Shown here: in pieces, positions 16,511 through 23,652 of the stretch
Layout: the number at the start of each line of letters is the position of its first letter
How positions within the stretch are numbered: the first letter of the stretch is position 1
Source: UBA4615 sp049422085
GTDB lineage: Bacteria; Pseudomonadota; Gammaproteobacteria; Burkholderiales; Burkholderiaceae_E
Assembly: GCA_049422085.1 (NCBI GenBank)
Contig: JBMSOD010000020.1
Coordinates: 1-23,652 of the forward strand
Reading direction: 5' to 3'
DNA length: 23,652 nt
Program-made: the position numbers and the translations under genes
Notes under the pieces: generated by a model
Databases searched by the model: none
Seen by the model: the letters and a program-made list of their open reading frames with translations, nothing else
Told to the model about the DNA's origin: nothing

Positions 16511-18266
16511 AAGCCTGAGCGAGCGGCACCAGACGCGTATTCAGTCCCCGACGAACGGTCAGCTCGACCTGACCCTCTTTCAGACCCCGATCGCCAATGG
16601 TCAGGCGCAGCGGCACGCCGATGAGCTCCCAGTCGGCAAACATCGCGCCCGGTCGCTCATCGCGGTCATCCAGAATGACATCGATACCCGCCTGCAGCAG
16701 CTGCGCATGCAGGGCATCGGCCGCCTGCCTCACCGCCTCGGATCGGCCGTAGCCAAGCGGCGCAATCACGACCTCGAAGGGAGCGATCGGACGGGGCCAG
16801 ATGATGCCGCGCTCGTCATGATTCTGTTCGATGGCCGCCGCAGGCAGACGCGTGACACCAATGCCATAGCAGCCCATCTCGATGGGCCTGGACTTGCCAT
16901 CTTCATCCACGAACACCGCATTCATGGCCTGCGAATACTTGGTACCCAGGTAAAAAACATGGCCGACCTCGATGCCGCGCTGAATGGCGAGCACGCCTTT
17001 GCCATCGGGTGAGGGATCGCCTTCGCGCACATTGCGCAGATCGGCCACCTGCACCTCGCCCCCACTCTCGCCGGGAGCTGGCAGATCACGACCCCAGTTC
17101 ACGCCGGTGTAGTGATGGTCGGGCTGGTTGGCGCCACACACAAAATCGCTCATCAGGGCCACGGTGCGGTCCACCACGAGGCGCACCGGCTTGCGGGTGT
17201 TGATCGGGCCGAGATAGCCCGGAGGACATCCAAAGTGATCGATGATTTCGGCCTCGGTGGCAAAGCGAAAGCCTTTGAGTCCTTCGACCTTGCCCGCCTT
17301 GATCTCATTGAGCTCATGATCGCCGCGCACCAGCAGCAGCCAGATCCGGGTGGAGACCACTGCCCGGGGCCGCCCGCTGTCATCGCCATCCTTGAGAGGC
17401 TCGAGCTCATCCACCGCCAGCACCAGGGACTTGACGGTCTGCTCCAGTGGCAGGCCGAGCATCTGGGCCACCGCCTCGCAGCGCGCAGCACCGGGCGTCG
17501 GCGTGTTGGTCAGGGGTTGAGCGGGTGCGGCCCGTGCGCTCAGAAGGGCCACCGCCTCGGCCAGCTCCACATTGGCTGCATAGTCCGAGCCCGGGCACCA
17601 GGCAATCGCGTCTTCGCCGGTATCGGCGATCACCTGAAACTCATGGCTGGCCGAACCACCGATGGCACCGGTATCGGCAGCCACCGCCCGGAACTGCAGG
17701 CCCAGGCGCTGGAAGATGCGCGTGTAGGCGTCATACATGCCCTGGTAGCTCACCAAGGCGGCCTCGCGGCTGCGGTCGAAGGAGTAGGCGTCCTTCATGG
17801 TGAACTCGCGGCCCCGCATCACGCCAAAGCGCGGACGACGCTCGTCGCGAAACTTGGTCTGGATCTGATAGAGATTTTTCGGCATGTGCCGATAGCTGCG
17901 GATTTCCTGGCGGGCCACATCGGTGATCACCTCCTCGGAGGTGGGCTGCACAATGAAGTCGCGCTCATGCCGGTCACGGATGCGCAGCAGCTCGGGGCCG
18001 TACTGCTCCCAGCGGCCTGACTCCTGCCAGAGCTCCGCGGGCTGGATCACCGGCATCAGCAGCTCAACCGCACCCGCGCGGTTCATCTCCTCGCGAATGA
18101 TGGCCTCGACCTTGCGAATGACGCGCAGGCCCATGGGCATGTAGGTATAAACCCCTCCCGCAAGCTTGCGGATCATGCCAGCGCGGGTCATGAGGCGATG
18201 GCTGATCACCTCCGCATCGGCCGGCGCTTCCTTGAGGGTGGACAGGTGGAACTGGCTTGCTTTCAT
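16476..18266 (-). CDS. proS: Prolyl-tRNA synthetase, bacterial type with editing domain
   Basis: A class II aminoacyl-tRNA synthetase charging tRNA-Pro in the cytoplasm; 596 residues, slightly longer than the E. coli enzyme. Motif 2 is clear (F-R-D-E-R-R-P-R-F-G, about 139-148, then R-E-F-T-M-K-D-A-Y-S-F), and so is motif 3 (M-G-C-Y-G-I-G-V-T-R). Between them lies the YbaK-type INS domain that removes mischarged alanine, with the conserved lysine in T-V-K-S-L-V and the G-D-H-E-L-N-E-I-K segment. The C-terminal anticodon-binding domain follows. The N-terminus MKASQFHL is canonical and fixes the start at 18266, although no strong Shine-Dalgarno is visible. It is divergent from rppH across 65 bp and overlaps the transglycosylase gene downstream. 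Confidence 0.97.
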   Translation of the reverse strand: MKASQFHLSTLKEAPADAEVISHRLMTRAGMIRKLAGGVYTYMPMGLRVIRKVEAIIREEMNRAGAVELLMPVIQPAELWQESGRWEQYGPELLRIRDRHERDFIVQPTSEEVITDVARQEIRSYRHMPKNLYQIQTKFRDERRPRFGVMRGREFTMKDAYSFDRSREAALVSYQGMYDAYTRIFQRLGLQFRAVAADTGAIGGSASHEFQVIADTGEDAIAWCPGSDYAANVELAEAVALLSARAAPAQPLTNTPTPGAARCEAVAQMLGLPLEQTVKSLVLAVDELEPLKDGDDSGRPRAVVSTRIWLLLVRGDHELNEIKAGKVEGLKGFRFATEAEIIDHFGCPPGYLGPINTRKPVRLVVDRTVALMSDFVCGANQPDHHYTGVNWGRDLPAPGESGGEVQVADLRNVREGDPSPDGKGVLAIQRGIEVGHVFYLGTKYSQAMNAVFVDEDGKSRPIEMGCYGIGVTRLPAAAIEQNHDERGIIWPRPIAPFEVVIAPLGYGRSEAVRQAADALHAQLLQAGIDVILDDRDERPGAMFADWELIGVPLRLTIGDRGLKEGQVELTVRRGLNTRLVPLAQAFDDVLQTLQSC

Positions 18267-18293
18267 GGGTGCGTTTGCGGAGGAGTCTGCCGA

Positions 18294-18299
18294 TATAAT
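18294..18299 (+). promoter_or_regulatory. Perfect -10 hexamer for rppH
   Basis: TATAAT lies in the 65-bp gap between proS and rppH, placing transcription start near 18306 and giving a leader of about 25 bases. No good -35 is seen at 16-18 bp. The complementary strand reads TTATAT/TATATC here, so the same A/T island may also serve proS. Confidence 0.5.
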
Positions 18300-18319
18300 C
18301 GTTTCAATTCTAAGGGATC

Positions 18320-18325
18320 GAGGGG
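18320..18325 (+). promoter_or_regulatory. Ribosome binding site of rppH
   Basis: GAGGGG lies six bases before the ATG at 18332 and settles the start of rppH. Confidence 0.65.
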
Positions 18326-18331
18326 TAGCCC

Positions 18332-18916
18332 ATGCTGGACAAGGAAGGCTATCGCCCTAACGTCGGCATCATTCTGGTCAATCAGCGCAACGAGGTCTTC
18401 TGGGGCAAGCGCATCCGCGAGCACTCGTGGCAGTTCCCGCAGGGTGGCATCAAGCGGGGAGAAACGCCCGAACAGGCCATGTATCGCGAGCTCCACGAAG
18501 AGGTCGGCCTGCATCCGCACCATGTGCGCATCATCGGCCGAACCCGCGACTGGCTGCGCTACGAGGTTCCTCAGCAATGGGTGCGGCGTGAATGGCGCGG
18601 GCACTATCGCGGCCAGAAGCAGATCTGGTTTTTGCTGCGGCTGGTCGGTCGCGATACCGATGTGAGCCTGCGCGCCACCAACCAGCCCGAGTTTGATGCC
18701 TGGCGCTGGCATGACTACTGGATTCCGCTCGAGTCGGTCATCGACTTCAAGCGCGAGGTCTACCAGCGGGCCCTCACCGAGCTCTCGCGGTTTCTGTTCA
18801 CACGCAGCAATGCGGCGCGCAACAGCGAGGGGGGCAGTGGACGCGGGGGCGAGGACACCGCACCCGACCATGCCACGCCCGACAGTGACACACCCCCGCA
18901 AGCCGGTCAGGCGTAG
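18332..18916 (+). CDS. rppH: RNA pyrophosphohydrolase RppH (NudH), Nudix family
   Basis: Removes pyrophosphate from the 5' end of triphosphorylated RNAs, exposing them to RNase E. The N-terminal M-L-D-K-E-G-Y-R-P-N-V-G-I and the Q-F-P-Q-G-G-I segment are RppH hallmarks. The complete Nudix box runs from G38 to L60 with E44, R52, E53, E56, E57 and G59 in the required positions. The catalytic domain ends near residue 160; the remaining ~35 residues are a Gly/Asp/Pro-rich, apparently disordered tail that makes it 194 residues, longer than the ~176-residue E. coli enzyme. The start is supported by a good ribosome binding site and a TATAAT upstream. The last 10 bp overlap the convergent FAH-family gene. 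Divergence from proS supports a Burkholderiales-type arrangement. Confidence 0.95.
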   Translation: MLDKEGYRPNVGIILVNQRNEVFWGKRIREHSWQFPQGGIKRGETPEQAMYRELHEEVGLHPHHVRIIGRTRDWLRYEVPQQWVRREWRGHYRGQKQIWFLLRLVGRDTDVSLRATNQPEFDAWRWHDYWIPLESVIDFKREVYQRALTELSRFLFTRSNAARNSEGGSGRGGEDTAPDHATPDSDTPPQAGQA

Positions 18917-19752
18917 CGCACGATCTTCTGGCGCTGTTCGCCCAGCCCCTGAATGCCCAGGCTCACCACATCGCCCGCCTTCAGAAACTGCGGCGGTTTC
19001 ATGCCTGCGCCAACACCGGGCGGCGTGCCGGTGGTGATGATGTCCCCGGGGTTGAGAGTGAACAGCCGGCTCACATAGGACACCAGCTCGGCGCAGCCAA
19101 AGATCATGGTGCGGGTGTTGCCCCGCTGACGCGGCTGGCCATTCACATCGAGCCAGAGGTCGAGTCGGTCTGGGTTGCCCGCCTCATCGGGCGTGACCAG
19201 CCAAGGGCCAATGGGGCCAAAGGTGTCGAAGCCCTTGCCCTTGTCCCAGGTGGGTCCGCGCTCCATCTGCCAGTGGCGCTCGGACACGTCATTGACCACG
19301 CAGTAGCCCGCCACATGCGAAAGCGCCTCCTTGCGGGAGACATCGCGCGCACGCGTGCCGATCACGATGCCCAGCTCGACCTCCCAGTCGGTTTTTTTGG
19401 AGCCGCGCGGCAGCATCACATCGTCATTGCCGCCCTGCATGCACGACAAGGTCTTGTGAAAGACGATGGGCTCCGCCGGAATCGGATTGCCGGTCTCGGC
19501 CGCATGGTCGCTGTAGTTCAGGCCGATCGCAACGAACTTGGTCGCGCCTGAGAACGGCACGCCTAGCCTTGGATTTCCGCGGGCACGGGGCAGGCTCTCG
19601 GGTTTGATTCGGGCCAATCGGGCCAGCGCCCTCGGGGCGAGCTGGGCCGGGCCGATATCGGGCACGACGCCCGACAGATCGCGCACACGACCTTCAGCAT
19701 CGATCAGGCCAGGTTTTTCCTTGCCGGCAGCGCCAAAACGGACGAGTTTCAT
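18907..19752 (-). CDS. Fumarylacetoacetate hydrolase (FAH)-family protein
   Basis: A 281-residue member of the FAH superfamily, which hydrolyses or decarboxylates 2-keto or 1,3-diketo acids with a divalent metal. The metal site is visible as E124 and E126 (W-E-V-E-L-G) with D155 (V-N-D-V-S-E-R). The later K-G-F-D-T-F-G-P-I-G-P-W-L (173-185) and T-T-G-T-P-P-G-V-G motifs are typical of the subgroup that includes diketo-deoxy-sugar-acid hydrolases such as 2,4-diketo-3-deoxy-L-fuconate hydrolase. AAGGAAG just upstream of ATG supports the start. It is the last gene of a probable operon with the crotonase and the alkyl sulfatase, and the divergent IlvD/Edd dehydratase could feed such a substrate. 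The substrate is not fixed; annotation as 'FAH family' is safest. Confidence 0.87.
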   Translation of the reverse strand: MKLVRFGAAGKEKPGLIDAEGRVRDLSGVVPDIGPAQLAPRALARLARIKPESLPRARGNPRLGVPFSGATKFVAIGLNYSDHAAETGNPIPAEPIVFHKTLSCMQGGNDDVMLPRGSKKTDWEVELGIVIGTRARDVSRKEALSHVAGYCVVNDVSERHWQMERGPTWDKGKGFDTFGPIGPWLVTPDEAGNPDRLDLWLDVNGQPRQRGNTRTMIFGCAELVSYVSRLFTLNPGDIITTGTPPGVGAGMKPPQFLKAGDVVSLGIQGLGEQRQKIVRYA

Positions 19753-19757
19753 GGGGT

Positions 19758-19764
19758 CTTCCTT
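19758..19764 (-). promoter_or_regulatory. Ribosome binding site of the FAH-family gene
   Basis: The minus strand reads AAGGAAG, five bases before the ATG at 19752, and supports that start. Confidence 0.6.
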
Positions 19765-19803
19765 GGTGAGGGTTTGAAAATTCGGGGCGATCAGACTGCG
19801 GGG

Positions 19804-21699
19804 TCAGGGCTCGACGATGTTGAAATTGATATCGAAGACATCGAGACAGGAGAACAGGCTGCGCAGGCGCTCGACATCGCCACGCACCTGGAGCAGCCCG
19901 CTTTCAAGCGCAGCCAGAAAATCGCTGCCCGAGTCCACGATCCGAACCAGCGTGGCCCGGTCCAGGCTCAGCACCGCATCGGCCTGTTCGCCGTGGCTGC
20001 CGGGCAGGTGCGAGAGCGCGCCATGGCGCAGGATGACGCGGTGACATGTGCCTTCATCCGTCATGACCCAATCAAAATGGACGAGGAGTGCCTGGGTCTT
20101 GGGGCCATTCACCCTGGCCGCCAGATGCTGAAGGTAGCGATCGATCGGCAGGGTGCCGAGCACGCCGGCTGCGCCCACGATGGGCCGGGGCTTGCGCTCG
20201 GTGCTGTAGGGCCGGCGGGCCTCGAGGGCGCCCAGCAGATAGGCATTGCGCCAGGTGGAGGACTCAGCCTGGTAGCCCATCTGCTCCATGGCGTCGGCCA
20301 GCAGCGCGCGGCCCTCGGCATGATCAGGCCGGGCAAACACCAGGTGGTGCATGGCCTGGGCCACCCAGCGGAAATCCCCTTTCTCGTAATCGATGCGGGC
20401 CTTGCGGACGAGCTCGTCGGCCCCGCCCATGTAGTCGACATAGCGACGGCCTTCTTCCGCCGGGGTATGGCGATTGAGATTGACCGGATTGCCGTCATAG
20501 GGCCCGAGGTAATGCGCATAGATGGCATTGACGTTGTGAGCCACCGCGCCGTAATAGCCCCGGGTGTGCCAGCGCTGCGACAACGCACTGGGCATCATGA
20601 GCTCGGCGGCGATCTCGCGCGGCGTGAGGCCGTGATTCATGAGACGGATGGTCTGGTCATGCAGATAGCGGTACATGTCGCGCTGATCCGCCACGAAGGT
20701 CGCTGCGCGCTCCTGGCCCCAGACCGGCCAGTGATGCTGGGCATAGACCACATCCACCTGCGGCACGTATTCGGCCAGAGCCTCATCCAGGTATTGACTC
20801 CAGGCCAGGGCATCGCGGGTCTTGGCGCCACGGATGGGGCACAGGTTGTGCATCAGCTGGCAGGCATTCTCGGCAAGATTCAAGGCCCTGAGTTGCGGAA
20901 AGAACAGATGCATCTCGGCCGGCGCCTCGGAGCCCGGCGTGAGCTGGAAGACGATCTCCACGCCGTCGATCACATGCCGTTCGCGCCGCTCGGCGATCAG
21001 CTGCGTGGGCGGAATCAGGCCCATGCGCCCGGTTCCGGTGACCTTGCCCAGGCCGCTGTCGACATAGCTCTGTGGGCCTGGCGGCAATGGGCCGCCGAAC
21101 TGATAGCCCGCACGTCGCATCATGGGCACGCCCGCCAGCACCGACTCGCCCACCAGCGCATCCATGAAACCCGCCGGAGCAATCACCGGCACCTCACCCG
21201 AGGCCACCCGCGCCGGATCGAGCACACCGCGCGCGCCGCCGCAGTGGTCGTTGTGGCTATGGGTGTAGATCAGCGCGGTGACCGGCCGATCCCCCCGGTG
21301 CTTGCGATAAAGCGCCAGCGCGGCCGCTGCAGACTCCACAAAAGTGGCCGGGTCGATCACGATCACCCCGCGATCGCCCTCAATGAAAGTCACGTTGGCA
21401 ATGTCCAGACCCCGGACCTGATACGTGCGGTCAGTGACCTCGAACAGCCCATGATGGGTGTTCAGCCTCGCCAGCCGCCACAGGCTGGGATTGACCGTGT
21501 CGGGCGCTTCGTCGCCGTCGATGAAATCGAGCTTGCGCATGCTCGAGACCACCTGACCCTTGGCATTGAGCACTTCACCGGCATCGATGCTGCCGATGAA
21601 GCCGCGGCGGGCATCTTCAAAGTCGGCCCGGTCGGCAAAGTTCAGGCCCTGCTTGAAGGCCTCCTGCAGGCGACGGGTCTCGGGATGGGCAGGGTTCAT
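19804..21699 (-). CDS. Metallo-beta-lactamase-fold alkyl sulfatase (SdsA/YjcS type)
   Basis: Predicted to hydrolyse alkyl sulfate esters to an alcohol and sulfate. The 631-residue protein has the three-part SdsA1 design: a metallo-beta-lactamase domain, a helical dimerisation domain (about 340-490), and an SCP2-like C-terminal domain (about 510-631) that can hold the hydrophobic tail of the substrate. The binuclear zinc motif T-H-S-H-N-D-H is at 146-152 (H147, H149, D151, H152), followed by E258, E277 (A-E-N-A) and H322/H323 (H-H-W-P-V-W-G). The frame is open upstream to 21816, but a start there would overlap the crotonase by about 100 bp; ATG at 21699 leaves 16 bp. No signal peptide is seen from either start, unlike secreted P. 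aeruginosa SdsA1, so it is probably cytoplasmic. It lies between the crotonase and FAH-family genes. Confidence 0.88.
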   Translation of the reverse strand: MNPAHPETRRLQEAFKQGLNFADRADFEDARRGFIGSIDAGEVLNAKGQVVSSMRKLDFIDGDEAPDTVNPSLWRLARLNTHHGLFEVTDRTYQVRGLDIANVTFIEGDRGVIVIDPATFVESAAAALALYRKHRGDRPVTALIYTHSHNDHCGGARGVLDPARVASGEVPVIAPAGFMDALVGESVLAGVPMMRRAGYQFGGPLPPGPQSYVDSGLGKVTGTGRMGLIPPTQLIAERRERHVIDGVEIVFQLTPGSEAPAEMHLFFPQLRALNLAENACQLMHNLCPIRGAKTRDALAWSQYLDEALAEYVPQVDVVYAQHHWPVWGQERAATFVADQRDMYRYLHDQTIRLMNHGLTPREIAAELMMPSALSQRWHTRGYYGAVAHNVNAIYAHYLGPYDGNPVNLNRHTPAEEGRRYVDYMGGADELVRKARIDYEKGDFRWVAQAMHHLVFARPDHAEGRALLADAMEQMGYQAESSTWRNAYLLGALEARRPYSTERKPRPIVGAAGVLGTLPIDRYLQHLAARVNGPKTQALLVHFDWVMTDEGTCHRVILRHGALSHLPGSHGEQADAVLSLDRATLVRIVDSGSDFLAALESGLLQVRGDVERLRSLFSCLDVFDINFNIVEP

Positions 21700-21715
21700 A
21701 CGGTCTCGATGGGTT

Positions 21716-22513
21716 TCAGTCACGACGAAAATTCGGTTTGCGCTTTTCGAGGAAGGCGGCCACGCCCTCCTTGGCGTTGTAGCTGCCAAATTCGGCGCGC
21801 ACGAAATGGTCTTCAACGGCTAGACCTGCATCACTCAGCTGGGTACCCGCAGCAGCGATGCAGGCCCGGATACCGGCGACCGCACTGGGGCTGAAACCAC
21901 TGATCTCGCGGCCGAAGGCGGTCGCGGCCGCAACAATGTCCGTGCCCTCGTCAGCCACGCGATGCACCAGGCCGATGGCCTGTGCTTCAGGCATGGCGAC
22001 CGGGCGGCCTGTGAGCATGAGCTCGGTGGCCCGCGCCGGGCCGACGATGGCCGGCAGGAACTGGGTGCCTGCATAGGCGGGCAGCAGTCCGAGCTTGATC
22101 TCGGGCAAGGAGACCCGGACATGCGGCAGGGCAATACGCAGCATGCAGGCCATGGCGAGCTCCAGGCCGCCGCCGTAGGCCAGCCCGTTGAGCGCTGCCA
22201 CGCTGATCAGACGCGAGCGCGACAGACGCACCAGCAACTCACGGGCCATGACGGTTTTGGCAGCCCGCTGCTCATCAGTCAGACCCTGCAGTTCACCCAG
22301 GTCGGTGCCGGCGCAGAAGGCCTTCTCGCCACGCCCGGCAATCACCAGCAAGGGCAGCTTGCGCGCCTCCAGCGTGTCGATGCATTCGGTCAGGCCCAGC
22401 AGCACCGGCTTGGTGATGGCATTGAGCTTGGCGGGGCGCTCGATGCGAAAGATCGCGCCGTCGTCCAGCCATTCGACGCTGCAGTGAGCATCGCCGGAAG
22501 CGTTCTGGCTCAT
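21716..22513 (-). CDS. Enoyl-CoA hydratase/isomerase (crotonase) family protein
   Basis: A 265-residue crotonase, a family that stabilises an acyl-CoA enolate for hydration, isomerisation or other reactions. The first oxyanion-hole segment is A-F-C-A-G-T-D-L (65-72) and the second is N-G-L-A-Y-G-G-G-L-E-L-A (109-120). Both glutamates used by true hydratases are in place: E118 and E138 (L-P-E-I-K-L-G). Two departures are visible: the usual A-C-D after the second motif is A-C-M, and the G-A-G-G-T-Q-R-L loop is Y-A-G-T-Q-F-L. These could signal a different acyl-CoA substrate. A strong GAGGAG precedes the ATG. It is the first gene of the apparent crotonase-sulfatase-FAH operon, divergent from the dehydratase. 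The precise reaction is unknown. Confidence 0.88.
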   Translation of the reverse strand: MSQNASGDAHCSVEWLDDGAIFRIERPAKLNAITKPVLLGLTECIDTLEARKLPLLVIAGRGEKAFCAGTDLGELQGLTDEQRAAKTVMARELLVRLSRSRLISVAALNGLAYGGGLELAMACMLRIALPHVRVSLPEIKLGLLPAYAGTQFLPAIVGPARATELMLTGRPVAMPEAQAIGLVHRVADEGTDIVAAATAFGREISGFSPSAVAGIRACIAAAGTQLSDAGLAVEDHFVRAEFGSYNAKEGVAAFLEKRKPNFRRD

Positions 22514-22518
22514 GGGGT

Positions 22519-22524
22519 CTCCTC
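22519..22524 (-). promoter_or_regulatory. Strong ribosome binding site of the crotonase gene
   Basis: The minus strand reads GAGGAG, five bases before the ATG at 22513. It fixes the first start codon of the catabolic operon. Confidence 0.65.
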
Positions 22525-22604
22525 ATGTGGGGTTTACAAACGGATTATGGCCGAGCCACACCCGGTACCATCTGTCGATCACCGTTTTCCTTCAGGTCTG
22601 CCCC

Positions 22605-23652
22605 ATGAGCCACTCCTCATCCGCATCCCAGCGCCTCTCCCCCGACCAGCTTCGCAGCGCACGCTGGTTCGGCCCCGATGACATGCGTTCCATGGGCCAT
22701 CGCTCGCGTTTCATGCAGATGGGCTACGGACCGGAGGACTGGAAAGGCAAGCCGGTGATCGCCATCGTGAACACCTGGAGCGATGTCAATCAGTGCCACG
22801 CGCATTTCAAGCAGCGGGTCGACGATGTGAAACGGGGCGTGCTGCAGGCCGGCGGCTTTCCGGTGGAACTCCCCGCGATCAGCCTGTCCGAGCCCATCGT
22901 CAAGCCCACCACCATGCTCTATCGCAACTTTCTGGCGATGGAGACCGAGGAGCTGCTGCGCAGCCATCCGGTGGATGGCGCGGTGCTGATGGGCGGCTGC
23001 GACAAGACCACGCCCGGCCTGCTGATGGGCGCCTTCTCGATGAATCTGCCTGCCATCTACCTGCCCGCCGGGCCCATGCTGCGAGGCAACTGGAATGGCA
23101 AGGTCCTGGGCTCGGGTTCGGATGTCTGGAAGTACTGGGATGAGCGCCGTGCGGGCAATATCACCGAAGCCCAGTGGCAGGAGGTGGAAGCCGGCATTGC
23201 CCGCAGCCACGGCACCTGCATGACCATGGGTACAGCCGCCACCATGATGGGCATCACCGAGGCCATCGGCCTCACGCTGCCGGGCGCAGCAGCCATTCCT
23301 GCCCCCGATGCCAACCATCCGCGCATGGCCGCGGCCTGCGGGCGTCGCGCGGTCGAGATGGTCTGGGAGCAACTCAGCCCCTCGCGTCTGCTCACCCGCC
23401 AGCACTTCCTGAACGGCATCGTGGCCGCCATGGCCATGGGCTGCTCGACCAACGCCATCATTCACGTGATTGCCATGTCGCGCCGTGCAGGCTGCCCGGT
23501 CACGCTCGAAGACTTCGATGCCGCCAGCCGCATCGTGCCGGTGATTGCCAACATCCGCCCGAGCGGCAGCACCTACCTCATGGAAGACTTCTTCTATGCG
23601 GGCGGCATGCCGGCCCTGCTCAAGCGGGTCGAGCAGCATCTCGACCTGGCCG
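22605..23652 (+). CDS. IlvD/Edd-family dehydratase, probably sugar-acid (L-arabonate/D-xylonate type), 3' end missing
   Basis: The frame is open from ATG 22605 to the window edge (349 codons). Members dehydrate sugar acids or dihydroxy acids using an Fe-S cluster and Mg2+. Three cluster cysteines are visible: C64 (N-Q-C-H), C132 (G-G-C-D-K-T-T-P-G) and C205 (S-H-G-T-C-M). Metal ligands E96 (L-S-E-P), D133 and the carbamylatable K134 are present, as is the S-T-N-A segment (281-284). The wording G-N-W-N-G-K, D-V-W-K-Y-W-D-E and M-L-Y-R-N-F-L-A-M-E is closer to pentonate/hexonate dehydratases such as L-arabonate dehydratase than to IlvD of branched-chain synthesis. About 230 more residues are expected beyond the edge. 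The ribosome binding site is weak. It is divergent from the crotonase operon across 91 bp. Confidence 0.88.
   Translation, partial: MSHSSSASQRLSPDQLRSARWFGPDDMRSMGHRSRFMQMGYGPEDWKGKPVIAIVNTWSDVNQCHAHFKQRVDDVKRGVLQAGGFPVELPAISLSEPIVKPTTMLYRNFLAMETEELLRSHPVDGAVLMGGCDKTTPGLLMGAFSMNLPAIYLPAGPMLRGNWNGKVLGSGSDVWKYWDERRAGNITEAQWQEVEAGIARSHGTCMTMGTAATMMGITEAIGLTLPGAAAIPAPDANHPRMAAACGRRAVEMVWEQLSPSRLLTRQHFLNGIVAAMAMGCSTNAIIHVIAMSRRAGCPVTLEDFDAASRIVPVIANIRPSGSTYLMEDFFYAGGMPALLKRVEQHLDLA

Noticed and set aside
21700..21816. A 39-codon N-terminal extension of the alkyl sulfatase
   Set aside because: It would overlap the crotonase end, shows no signal peptide or family similarity, and the ATG at 21699 fits operon spacing.
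19774..21894. A 706-codon open frame on the plus strand opposite the alkyl sulfatase
   Set aside because: The minus-strand protein has a full set of zinc ligands and domains, while the plus-strand translation has no recognisable fold or motif. Long antisense frames are expected in high-GC coding DNA.
22617..23639. A 340-codon minus-strand frame opposite the dehydratase
   Set aside because: The plus-strand frame has the Fe-S cysteines and metal ligands of the IlvD/Edd family and stays open to the window edge; the minus frame is a shadow.

Overview
This window looks like a chromosomal core segment of a high-GC betaproteobacterium, most likely in the order Burkholderiales. The evidence is gene content and order: a lysine/alanine-repeat histone H1-like gene beside nrdB and nrdA; a PP0621-like gene, pilS, pilR and ampD running together; a CcsA/YpjD-type gene divergent from ffh; and rppH divergent from proS plus a lytic transglycosylase. 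I saw no insertion sequence, integrase, CRISPR array, tRNA or rRNA. The assignment is inference from protein motifs and synteny.

Layout. Positions 1-5097 (minus strand) hold the start of the histone-like gene, nrdB and nrdA (class Ia ribonucleotide reductase). There is an intrinsic terminator after nrdB, and a pair of NrdR-box-like sites lies upstream of nrdA. Positions 5098-10266 (minus strand) hold a tightly packed cluster, transcribed as cytochrome c assembly protein > PP0621-like zinc protein > pilS > pilR > ampD, with GTGA and ATGA stop/start overlaps at the last two junctions. Positions 10289-13053 (plus strand) hold ffh, overlapped by an FAD-linked 2-hydroxyacid dehydrogenase. Positions 13079-14563 hold a divergent pair: an arylformamidase-like hydrolase and a hotdog thioesterase. 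Positions 14544-18266 (minus strand) read proS > lytic transglycosylase > MFS transporter, with overlapping ends. rppH (18332-18916) diverges from proS. Positions 18907-22513 (minus strand) look like a catabolic operon: crotonase > SdsA-type alkyl sulfatase > FAH-family hydrolase. An IlvD/Edd-family dehydratase, probably for a sugar acid, diverges from it and runs off the window end.

How the genes work together. NrdA and NrdB make deoxyribonucleotides, and the paired operator upstream suggests NrdR control. PilS-PilR is a two-component system acting through sigma-54. AmpD recycles peptidoglycan and is apparently translated in coupling with PilR. Ffh and ProS serve protein targeting and translation, and RppH starts 5'-end-dependent mRNA decay. 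The right end shifts to accessory catabolism: sulfate-ester cleavage, acyl-CoA chemistry, keto-acid hydrolysis and sugar-acid dehydration.

I found no clearly new molecular system. The observations most worth a second look are the NrdR-box pair forming an inverted repeat 31 bp apart, a DnaA-box-like 9-mer just downstream of a candidate nrdB promoter, and the predicted cytoplasmic alkyl sulfatase inside an acyl-CoA/keto-acid operon.
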